From positions 1 through 7,068 of the forward strand of contig DASPKO010000010.1 in NCBI GenBank assembly GCA_035628055.1: a stretch of DNA of 7,068 bases, read 5' to 3'. This DNA comes from DASPKO01 sp035628055 (GTDB lineage Bacteria > Planctomycetota > Phycisphaerae > Phycisphaerales > UBA1924). Below the pieces are notes generated by a model, which ran no database searches, was not told where the DNA came from, and was given only the letters and a program-made list of their open reading frames with translations. Shown here piece by piece: positions 1-6,312 of the stretch (its first letter is position 1; each line of letters opens with the position of its first letter). Both the position numbers and the translations under genes were made by a program.

Positions 1-3000
1 AGGACTACTTCGGCAGCTTCCCGCTGATGGAGCGCGAGCAGTGGTTCGCGCGCGAGTACGTCTTCAACGACGTGGAGCTCTACACGGACGATCCGGACGG
101 CCCCGGGGGCGAGCCCGGCGTCGAGCACAACTACTCGCGGATGCTCGGGGAGATCCGCGACTACGGCAACAAGGACGCGCTCGGCGCCCCCATCATTACG
201 CGCCGCGTCTTCTTCGCCACGCCCTCGCAGTTCGAGAACATCGAGGTCCCCTTCGTCCTCGACGACTTCCTCGCCGAGCCCCGACTGGACATCCAGCCGC
301 GCTTCTTGGAGGAACAGCGCGTCGAGTACGCCGTCGACTCGGCGGGGCGGCTGGCCCGCGCCGACCTCCTGGAGACCGGCCCGAACAACATGATCGTGCA
401 GGTCGGGCACGAGACCGTCTACGACCTGGTGGACGTCGTCCGCACCTACAGCTTCGACGGCACCATCACGCGGGTCGTCCGCAACCTGCTGGGCCAGACC
501 ATCCGGCGCTACGTCGGGACCGACGACTCGGCCTGGGTCTTCCCCAACTGGGAGACCACGGGCCTCGCCCTGCTCGAACGGCTGGAATACGGCACCGGAG
601 TGAACGATGCCTGGCTGCCCACCGTGGCCCGGCGGTACACCTCGAACCCCCAGTGGGCCACCGACCCCTTCTCCGAGCTGGACCCCGAGGAGGAAGACCC
701 CGACGGCTTCGTCACGCTCACCTCTTATGACTGGCGGATGCGGCCGGTCCGCGTCGACCAGTTCGGAGAGACCGCCAGCGGCAACCGCGACAAGGGCGTG
801 GCGCCCCGACTCCTGACAACTCTGACCTATCTCGATCACGCCGGTAAGCCGGCCGTCGTGGCCACCTTCGGCGCGGGCACGCTCCAGGTGCCCGCCGCGC
901 TCGACCCCGTCCTCCGCCGCGAGTGGCAGCAGCCGTGGCGCCCCGCGGTGAGCGATCTCTACGCGCTGGCCATCAAGCCCATCAGTGTCACCGAGCTCTT
1001 CTACGGGCCCGACGGCGAGATCGTGGAGCGCCGGGCGTATCACCACGATCCCAACGCCCCCGTCGGCCAGCAGCTCAGCTGGCACGAGGAGCACGCCTGC
1101 GCCGGCCGCGGGGGCATCACCGTCTACGAGCAGCGGCCCGAGCGCCCGGTCACGGTCTCGACCCTCGACGGGCTCGGGCGTCGGGTCTCGAGCACCGATC
1201 TGGGCTGGAACGGCACGGCATGGGCCCGGCAGCTCAACCGTACCGACTACCTCCCCGACGCGGAGGGCAACGTCTGTGCCAGCGCCCGGTTTGAGCGGGT
1301 CATCGAAGACGACAACGCCCTCGTGGCCGACTCGCAGTTCGGAGCGGTGAACGCGGTGCGCACCCGTTCCCTTGCCTGGTTCGACCCGCAGAAGCGGCTG
1401 ACCGCGTCCGCCGACCTGGGCTCGGAGAGCCGCGGGGCCGCCGGCCTCGGACCCGACATGCTGGTGGCCGGACCCACCGCGTACGAACGGGTCGTCAACG
1501 ACGGGAACGCGTCGGAGCCGTACATCCACGTGCCCGCGCAGGGCGACCCGGAGATCCGGCGCGTCGGGCTCCCCGACTGGGCCCGTCTCTCCATCAACCG
1601 CTACTCCATGCTCACGGGGCGCCTCATTTGGACGGCCCATCCCGACGGGGCGATCACCGAGTTCGGCTACGACAAGGCGGGCCGCCTCGCCCGCCGCACC
1701 GAGAACCGCTTCGCCGATACCGGCGTCGGCGAGCCCAGCCGCCGGACGGACTACGAGTACACGCTCGGTCGCCTGACCGGGATCGTGGCCTACCGCGTCG
1801 GCGCCGGGGTGGCCGACGGACACAAGCAAGTCACCCGGCTCGTCTACGGCGCGCGCGTGCTCGCGCAGGAGCCGACGGCCTCACCGGGCAACGTGCCCCC
1901 GCTCTACGTCGAGTCGGGCGTCCATCACGCCTCGCTCATCGGGCGCCTGCACCTGCCGCACCCGCAGACCGGTGGGCCAACCTACCTGCCCCCGACACCG
2001 ATCCCGCCCACGCACGAGGACCCGGGCCTCGACACCGGTGAGATTGTGCTCCGCTACAACTTCCAGGGCCAGGTCGCCGAGCGCATCGATGCCCGCGGCG
2101 TCGTCTTCCGGTACTTCTACGACGGCCTCGAGAGGCTCTCCTGGATCGTCGTCGGCTGCTACGACCAGGGCGTCTTCCAGGCCGCGCTCCCGCCCTCTCT
2201 GGCTTCGCCGTCGGCCCCCGCCGCTCGGGTGATGTCGGTCCAGTACCTCTACGACGCCCAGGGGCGCCTGTCGGACGTGATCGCGCGCGCCAGCGGCACC
2301 GATCCGAACTCCGTCATCTCCCACAACCGCTACGCGTACGACACGCGCGGGAATGTCACGACCGAGTGGCAGGGCCACCAGGGCCTTCTCGGACCGACCC
2401 CGCCGGCGAGCACGCCCCGGGTCGATTACACCTGGTCCTACCGGGCCACCGATACCCCGCTCGGACACGTCGGGCATGACCGCCTGGACCTCATCAAGTA
2501 CCCGGCGCCCCCCGGGAGCAACGAGGCCGGCCGACGCCACGTGCAGTTCGCGTATGGCGACGCCGGGCTCCTCGACGACCGTCTCTCGCGCCTCCGCGCC
2601 GTGACCTCCGGGGTGGGTGGGGCCACGGAGCCGATCGCGGCGTTCGATTACGCCGGCCTCGCGCGCCGGGCCTCCCTCACGCTCGGCACGGGCAGCAGCG
2701 CGATCACCGCCGGGCTGCTGGCGCCGGGCGGTCCCGGCGAGCCGATCGGACTCACCGGCCTCGACATGTTCGGCGCCCTCCGCGATCTCCACTACCGCAA
2801 CACCGCGGGCACAACCCTGTTCCGCGCCCAGCTCGGGCACGACGTCTCCGGCAACCGGCTCTTTGAGCGGGTCACGCAGTGGCCGGCCCCCTCCCTGAGC
2901 ACCCCCGGCGGTCATCTGGCCGACGCCCGCTCCCAGCTCCACGGGTACGACTGGTTCGATCGTCTGACCGCGACGTCGCTCGGGCGGCTCGAGAGCGACG

Positions 3001-5105
3001 GGAGCGGCATCATCCCGGGAACCGTGCTCCGTGAGGACTCGTGGTGGCTCGATCTGCTGGGCAACTGGCAACCCGTGCCGGGCGCTCCGCCACCCACGCC
3101 GGAGACGGGCCGGCTCACTCAGGGAAACCTCGACGGGTTCCAGCCCGCCGGCGCCGTGGCTCCGGTTGGCGGGACCAGTCTGTCGGGCACCTTCGTGCGC
3201 TGGCAAGATCCCGGCGGACCGCCCGATGCCGACCCGGACGACCTGCACGTCGCTCCGGACGTCGATGCCCGCAACGAGGTCGGCGCCGTCGTCTCGAGGA
3301 ACAGTCTGGCCGGCTCGTGGACGCAGGAGACGGAGGTCCGTCACGACGCGGCCGGCAACGTCATATTCGACGGTACGTACATCTACCAGTACGACGCGTG
3401 GAACCGCCTGGTGCAGGTGAACGCGGGGGCCATCGACGTTTCGCTGGCCCCGACGCCCGGAGAGCCGTACAGCGATCTGCGCTTCGGCGCCATGCTCAAG
3501 CACTACACCCACGACGGGCTGGGGCGGCTGGTGCGCACGCGCTCACCCTTCCCCAACCCGCAGACCGCCTCCCCGGGCCAGGAGCGCTCCGAGAGGTTCT
3601 ACTACGACGGGATCCGCCGCATCCAGGAAACGCGCCTGGACCCCGCGCCGCCGCTGGCCGACGCCATGCCGGCCAAGGGCTCCTCCTCCCAGCCTCTCGA
3701 GCCCGGGACCCCGGGAGAGCTCGAGGGCGCCCCGGCCGGCCCGCCCGCCGAGAGCGCTCCGATCCCGACCGCGGCGACGACTCTGGTTCGCGAGTATGTG
3801 TGGGGTCCCGGGGACGCGTGGCACCCCGCGAGCGTCGACGAGCTGTTGGTCTACTACGCCGAGGCCCGCAAGGCCTGGTGGCCGCTCCACGACGCCTCGG
3901 GCGACGTGGCCGCTGTGGCGGCGCCCGGCACCTCGACCGAGAACTTCCGGGCCCGCGTCGTGGCGCAGCAACGCTACGAGGCCTACGGCCAGGTCAGCTC
4001 GGCCGACCACCTCCTGGCTCACCCCTTCCTGAGCGTGGGCCACAAGGGCCTGTTCTACGACCGGCTCGACCGAGGTGTCTCGGACTCGAGCGCCACGGGC
4101 GCGGCGGTCCCACCCAACGGGTCCGTCGTCGAGACCCCGCGACTGGTGCCCTTTGCGCGCGGCGTCTATCACCTGCGCAACCGCACCGTCATTCCCGGCG
4201 GGGGCAGCCCGAGCCTCGTCGGGCTGAGCTCGATCGTCCCCCAGGGCCCGCCCAGCAATCCCACCTGGGTCCTCAGCCAGAAGGGGCTCTCGTCCGGTGC
4301 GGCGGTGCACGGCCGCTTCATGCAGGCGGATCCCAACTCCACCGCCCTGGTTCTCATCCGCAAGGCCGTCTTCCACGGGGAGCCCTGGCCGGTCGAGCGC
4401 GACCAGTTCGACCTCGGCCTGCGGGTCACCGACGGCGCGAACCTCTACGCCTATCTCGGGAGCAACCCGTGGAACGGGAGCGACCCCCTCGGGCTCTGGA
4501 TGTGGGGCGACTGGAGCGACACGCTCGCCAAGGGCGCCGAGGTCTTCGGCCTGGCCGTCGCGGTGCTCGACACGTACCAGTTCGTGATGGAGGAGGCCGT
4601 CGACTGGGCCCTGGACTGGGACCGGCCCGACGACGAGATCAACGAGCTGAGCGCCATCGCCAACGCGGTCGGCTCGGACGTGGACGCGGAGGTCGACGTG
4701 GTCGCCGGGCCCTACGGGCCCATGATCGCGGGCATCGGCTCGAGCCTCAAGGCCGCCGCTACCATCGCCAAGGTCCTGGGCAAGGGCAAGCGGCTCTTCT
4801 ACAACTGGCTCTGCAAGGGGCCCAAGAACGTCACGGTCTACATGGGAAAGCGCAACGGCAGGCCCTACGTCGGCATCTCGAACGACATCGTGCGGCGTGG
4901 CGGCGAGCACGGGACCAAGCTCAAGCCGCTGGCGACGGGTCTGACCCGCAACCAGGCCCGGGCCCTGGAGAACAAGATCATCAAGGAAAACCCTCACTTC
5001 GATAACACCATCCAGAGCATCGCCGACAAGCACCGGTTCGCCCAGTGGGCCGACGAGTTCGCCACCGAGCTCGCCTCCAAGATGGGCATCCGGATCAAGT
5101 ACTGA
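1..5105 (+). CDS. Rhs/YD-repeat polymorphic toxin with C-terminal GIY-YIG nuclease (5' partial)
   Basis: The reading frame is open from the window edge (first full codon at 3), so the ATG at 27 is probably internal and the true start lies upstream. Residues here are numbered from that ATG (1692 aa). Repeated YD-type motifs run through the protein: FGYD (546-549), YFYD (696-699), YLYD (740-743), YAYD (769-772), QYD (1121-1123), YTHD (1160-1163) and FYYD (1191-1194), each followed by a G/N-R-L/V type turn. The Rhs core ends with RFMQADP (1430-1436) and NLYAYLG...DPLGL (1472-1490). The variable tip after DPLGL carries a GIY-YIG nuclease. In known Rhs proteins the YD repeats form a shell that encloses the toxin and cleaves itself after DPxGL. 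The likely role is contact-dependent or secreted killing by DNA cleavage. The secretion route is unknown because the N-terminus is missing. Two proline-rich inserts lie near residues 643-666 and 1208-1252. The downstream immunity-like gene supports the toxin reading. Confidence 0.93.
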   Translation, partial: DYFGSFPLMEREQWFAREYVFNDVELYTDDPDGPGGEPGVEHNYSRMLGEIRDYGNKDALGAPIITRRVFFATPSQFENIEVPFVLDDFLAEPRLDIQPRFLEEQRVEYAVDSAGRLARADLLETGPNNMIVQVGHETVYDLVDVVRTYSFDGTITRVVRNLLGQTIRRYVGTDDSAWVFPNWETTGLALLERLEYGTGVNDAWLPTVARRYTSNPQWATDPFSELDPEEEDPDGFVTLTSYDWRMRPVRVDQFGETASGNRDKGVAPRLLTTLTYLDHAGKPAVVATFGAGTLQVPAALDPVLRREWQQPWRPAVSDLYALAIKPISVTELFYGPDGEIVERRAYHHDPNAPVGQQLSWHEEHACAGRGGITVYEQRPERPVTVSTLDGLGRRVSSTDLGWNGTAWARQLNRTDYLPDAEGNVCASARFERVIEDDNALVADSQFGAVNAVRTRSLAWFDPQKRLTASADLGSESRGAAGLGPDMLVAGPTAYERVVNDGNASEPYIHVPAQGDPEIRRVGLPDWARLSINRYSMLTGRLIWTAHPDGAITEFGYDKAGRLARRTENRFADTGVGEPSRRTDYEYTLGRLTGIVAYRVGAGVADGHKQVTRLVYGARVLAQEPTASPGNVPPLYVESGVHHASLIGRLHLPHPQTGGPTYLPPTPIPPTHEDPGLDTGEIVLRYNFQGQVAERIDARGVVFRYFYDGLERLSWIVVGCYDQGVFQAALPPSLASPSAPAARVMSVQYLYDAQGRLSDVIARASGTDPNSVISHNRYAYDTRGNVTTEWQGHQGLLGPTPPASTPRVDYTWSYRATDTPLGHVGHDRLDLIKYPAPPGSNEAGRRHVQFAYGDAGLLDDRLSRLRAVTSGVGGATEPIAAFDYAGLARRASLTLGTGSSAITAGLLAPGGPGEPIGLTGLDMFGALRDLHYRNTAGTTLFRAQLGHDVSGNRLFERVTQWPAPSLSTPGGHLADARSQLHGYDWFDRLTATSLGRLESDGSGIIPGTVLREDSWWLDLLGNWQPVPGAPPPTPETGRLTQGNLDGFQPAGAVAPVGGTSLSGTFVRWQDPGGPPDADPDDLHVAPDVDARNEVGAVVSRNSLAGSWTQETEVRHDAAGNVIFDGTYIYQYDAWNRLVQVNAGAIDVSLAPTPGEPYSDLRFGAMLKHYTHDGLGRLVRTRSPFPNPQTASPGQERSERFYYDGIRRIQETRLDPAPPLADAMPAKGSSSQPLEPGTPGELEGAPAGPPAESAPIPTAATTLVREYVWGPGDAWHPASVDELLVYYAEARKAWWPLHDASGDVAAVAAPGTSTENFRARVVAQQRYEAYGQVSSADHLLAHPFLSVGHKGLFYDRLDRGVSDSSATGAAVPPNGSVVETPRLVPFARGVYHLRNRTVIPGGGSPSLVGLSSIVPQGPPSNPTWVLSQKGLSSGAAVHGRFMQADPNSTALVLIRKAVFHGEPWPVERDQFDLGLRVTDGANLYAYLGSNPWNGSDPLGLWMWGDWSDTLAKGAEVFGLAVAVLDTYQFVMEEAVDWALDWDRPDDEINELSAIANAVGSDVDAEVDVVAGPYGPMIAGIGSSLKAAATIAKVLGKGKRLFYNWLCKGPKNVTVYMGKRNGRPYVGISNDIVRRGGEHGTKLKPLATGLTRNQARALENKIIKENPHFDNTIQSIADKHRFAQWADEFATELASKMGIRIKY
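4308..4496 (+). other. Rhs core end and predicted self-cleavage region
   Basis: This stretch encodes residues 1428-1490. It starts with HGRFMQADP, the counterpart of the R-Y/F-x-x-x-DP motif, and ends with NLYAYLGSNPWNGSDPLGL, the hallmark Rhs core terminus. In characterised Rhs proteins, aspartates in this core-end region take part in autoproteolysis immediately after DPxGL. The candidates here are D1435 and D1486, and cleavage would fall after L1490. In most proteobacterial Rhs proteins only about ten residues separate the two motifs. Here the gap from D1435 to N1472 is 36 residues. That spacing is recalled from planctomycete Rhs proteins, but the comparison was not computed. Cleavage is inferred, not shown. 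Confidence 0.8.
4497..4829 (+). other. Pre-toxin linker: amphipathic/hydrophobic helices and an acidic stretch
   Basis: This stretch encodes residues 1491-1601, between the DPLGL motif and the nuclease domain. Two apolar segments stand out: residues 1500-1529, containing GLAVAVLDTYQFVM, and residues 1562-1587, rich in Gly/Ala and containing MIAGIGSSLKAAATIAKVLG. Between them lies a strongly acidic part. By hand count, residues 1495-1560 hold 17 Asp/Glu and only 2 Lys/Arg. No named pre-toxin family was recognised. Such segments in polymorphic toxins may keep the toxin folded inside the shell or help it cross a membrane. That role is inference here. Confidence 0.55.
4830..5102 (+). other. GIY-YIG nuclease toxin domain
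   Basis: This stretch encodes residues 1602-1692, the variable tip. The GIY-equivalent is the VY pair at 1604-1605 and the YIG-equivalent is YVG at 1614-1616, nine residues later, as in the family. The catalytic arginine is probably R1623 or R1624, in the NDIVRRGGEHG segment. The metal-binding glutamate is probably E1648, in the LTRNQARALENKII segment. The NPHFDNTIQSI segment (1655-1665) and the closing WADEFATEL helix match the general layout of GIY-YIG tips on Rhs and other polymorphic toxins. The domain is basic: residues 1586-1692 have 21 Lys/Arg against 9 Asp/Glu by hand count. The family cuts DNA, so a genotoxic effector is expected. The position at the extreme C-terminus of an Rhs protein argues against a homing endonuclease or a UvrC-type repair enzyme. 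Confidence 0.85.
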
Positions 5106-5114
5106 TTCATCCCC

Positions 5115-5663
5115 ATGGCCAGCCGATCACGCACGGAGTTCCAGCCCAAGTACCTCCGCAAGATCAAGCCAACGCGCGGCGTTCGCCCCGTGGGCGAAGT
5201 CTTCGCGATGGCCTTCGGCGACGTGGGCTACCTCTTCGGCCGGGTGATCCGCAACGACTGTGCCGTCGACGCCATGTCCACGCCCCGCCCCTGGGAGCGG
5301 AGCCCGGGGTGCTACCTGGTGTACATCTACCGCACGCCCTCGCCGAAGATGGAAGCCGTCCCGCCCCTGCGCCGGGCGGACCTGCTCATCGCGCCGGCCA
5401 TGATCATCGGTGCCGGTTGGTCGCGGGGGTACTTCGCCCCGGTCCGCCAGGACACACTCGCCGCGGAAGACGTCTTGCCGGTCCACTGTTTCTGGAACGA
5501 CACGCAGCTCGTGAACGGCAAGCCGGCCGTCCAGTATGTGGACGAATACGGGAATCTGCTGCGCCGCAAGGTCGAGCCGTGCGGGGAGCACGGCGTCGGA
5601 AGCTTCGGCTCCGTGGAGATCGATGTGGCCCGAGCCCTGGGGCTGCCCTATGAGGACGCCTGA
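5115..5663 (+). CDS. Imm26-like immunity protein for the upstream GIY-YIG toxin
   Basis: This 182-residue soluble protein has no signal peptide or membrane segment. The N-terminal half contains VGEVFAMAFGDVGYLFGRVI (26-45), which resembles the G-D-x-F-A-I-P-L...Y-x-x-G-R-V signature of the Imm26 family. It is followed by a beta-rich CYLVYIY strand (66-72), a GWSRGYFAPV segment (101-110), PVHCFW (122-127), and a Y-x-DEYG segment near 141-146. The C-terminus, SFGSVEIDVARALG, resembles the end of that family. Imm26 proteins are predicted immunity proteins found beside many kinds of polymorphic toxin. Here the gene starts 9 bases after the rhs stop, the classic position for the cognate antidote. 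No clear Shine-Dalgarno precedes the ATG at 5115, so translation may depend on ribosomes finishing rhs. The family call is from remembered sequence patterns. The immunity role is inferred mainly from position. Confidence 0.72.
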   Translation: MASRSRTEFQPKYLRKIKPTRGVRPVGEVFAMAFGDVGYLFGRVIRNDCAVDAMSTPRPWERSPGCYLVYIYRTPSPKMEAVPPLRRADLLIAPAMIIGAGWSRGYFAPVRQDTLAAEDVLPVHCFWNDTQLVNGKPAVQYVDEYGNLLRRKVEPCGEHGVGSFGSVEIDVARALGLPYEDA

Positions 5664-5695
5664 GTGATGGCGGCTCGTGCTGGCGGCGCGCCCCT

Positions 5696-5710
5696 GGGCC
5701 CGAGAGGCCC
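5696..5710 (+). promoter_or_regulatory. Small hairpin overlapping the ribosome binding region of the DUF4240 gene
   Basis: GGGCC (5696-5700) and GGCCC (5706-5710) are perfectly complementary around the 5-base loop CGAGA. The putative Shine-Dalgarno GAGAGG (5702-5707) lies partly in the loop and partly in the 3' arm. Folding could reduce initiation at the GTG at 5714 unless an upstream ribosome opens it. The stem is only five base pairs and could be chance in DNA this rich in G and C. Confidence 0.25.
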
Positions 5711-5713
5711 GCT

Positions 5714-6220
5714 GTGACCCGGGACCAGTTCTGGTCCGTGATCGAGGCCGCGCGCCGGGCGTCGGGCGACGACAAGCCGGCCCTGCTCGACGCCCTGCGG
5801 GACCTGCTGGCCCGGCGCACGCCGGCGGAAGTCCGCGACTTCAAGCGGCACCTCCGCGACCTGCTGGACGAGGCCTACACCTGGGACTTGTGGGGCGCCG
5901 CGTTCCTCATGAACGGGGGCTGCTCCGACGACGCGTTCGAGTACTGGCGCGCGTGGCTCATCGCCCAGGGATGCGAGGTCTACCAGGCCGCGCTGCGCGA
6001 CCCCGAGACGCTGGCCCGATCGCGACTCTGGTTCGGCGCGCCGGAGGAGTACGAGTTGGAGTCGCTGCTGTACGTGGCGGACGAGGTGCACGAGGATCTG
6101 ACGGGCGGCGGGATCGATCTCCCGGCGGCGCCGGGCGCGGAGACCCCGCGCGGACGCCCGTGGGCCGAGGAGGACCTCGCCGCCCGCTTTCCCGCCCTGT
6201 CGGAGAAGTTCCCGTACTGA
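5714..6220 (+). CDS. DUF4240 domain protein, possible second immunity or accessory protein
   Basis: This 168-residue protein starts at GTG (5714). A GAGAGG sequence at 5702-5707 sits 6 bases upstream of that GTG, and no other in-frame start precedes it after the previous gene's stop. The DUF4240 pattern is clear: DQFWSVIEAAR (4-14), then a helix with FKRHLRDLL (43-51), then the core YTWDLWGAAFLMNGGCSDDAF (55-75), then WRAWLIAQG (78-86), and ALRDPETLA (93-101). The last 60 or so residues are acidic and proline/glycine-rich and extend beyond the usual core. The protein is predicted soluble and cytoplasmic. The biochemical function of DUF4240 is not known to me. It lies 50 bases after the Imm26-like gene, so it probably belongs to the same transcript. 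An immunity or toxin-accessory role is inference from position only; it could equally be an unrelated gene. Confidence 0.85.
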   Translation: MTRDQFWSVIEAARRASGDDKPALLDALRDLLARRTPAEVRDFKRHLRDLLDEAYTWDLWGAAFLMNGGCSDDAFEYWRAWLIAQGCEVYQAALRDPETLARSRLWFGAPEEYELESLLYVADEVHEDLTGGGIDLPAAPGAETPRGRPWAEEDLAARFPALSEKFPY

Positions 6221-6238
6221 CCCCGCGCGAACCGCCCC

Positions 6239-6288
6239 GCCGGGCGCGCGTCCGTCCCATCCCGCGCCGGCCCCGCGCGTCGCCCGGC
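6239..6288 (+). terminator. GC-rich imperfect hairpin in the DUF4240-hmgA spacer, possible terminator or leader structure
   Basis: GCCGGGCGCGCG (6239-6250) pairs with CGCG plus CGCCCGGC (6276-6279 and 6281-6288), with a single bulged T at 6280. This gives 12 base pairs around a 25-base loop. No T-run follows; the next bases are ATAAAC. It is therefore not a classical intrinsic terminator, though many GC-rich bacteria use stems without U tracts. It lies between the toxin cassette and the strong ribosome binding site of hmgA, so it could end the first transcript or sit in the hmgA leader. Confidence 0.4.
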
Positions 6289-6301
6289 ATAAACTTCCGG
6301 C

Positions 6302-6307
6302 AGGAGG
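6302..6307 (+). promoter_or_regulatory. Shine-Dalgarno of hmgA
   Basis: The sequence is a perfect AGGAGG, continuing into T, five bases before the ATG at 6313. It is the strongest ribosome binding site in the window. It fixes the hmgA start and contrasts with the weak or absent sites of the two genes upstream. Confidence 0.85.
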
Positions 6308-6312
6308 TCCAG

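Noticed and set aside
1881..3512. 543-codon open frame on the - strand inside rhs
   Set aside because: The opposite strand encodes continuous, recognisable YD repeats. The translation of this frame is Arg/Gly/Val-rich with no family features, as expected for a shadow frame in GC-rich DNA.
3041..5005. 654-codon open frame on the + strand in another frame of rhs
   Set aside because: It is extremely Arg/Gly/Pro-rich, overlaps the true frame throughout and has no recognisable domain.
3543..5033. 496-codon open frame on the - strand under the Rhs core end and toxin
   Set aside because: It is antisense to well-recognised Rhs and GIY-YIG motifs, and its product is low-complexity Val/Gly/Arg/Ala-rich sequence.
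4830..5102. GIY-YIG domain as a homing endonuclease in an intron or intein
   Set aside because: There are no intein splice motifs, intron ends or free-standing ORF. The domain is fused at the very end of an Rhs core directly after DPLGL, the toxin position.
5045..5653. 202-codon + strand frame overlapping the rhs end and the Imm26-like gene
   Set aside because: It is Arg/Pro/Gly-rich and has no family resemblance. The frame starting at 5115 has the Imm26-like pattern and the expected spacing.
6287..6294. GCATAAAC as a -10 promoter element for hmgA
   Set aside because: It is the only AT-rich patch in the spacer, but no -35-like sequence sits at the right distance and it overlaps the foot of the hairpin. 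The support is too weak to list.
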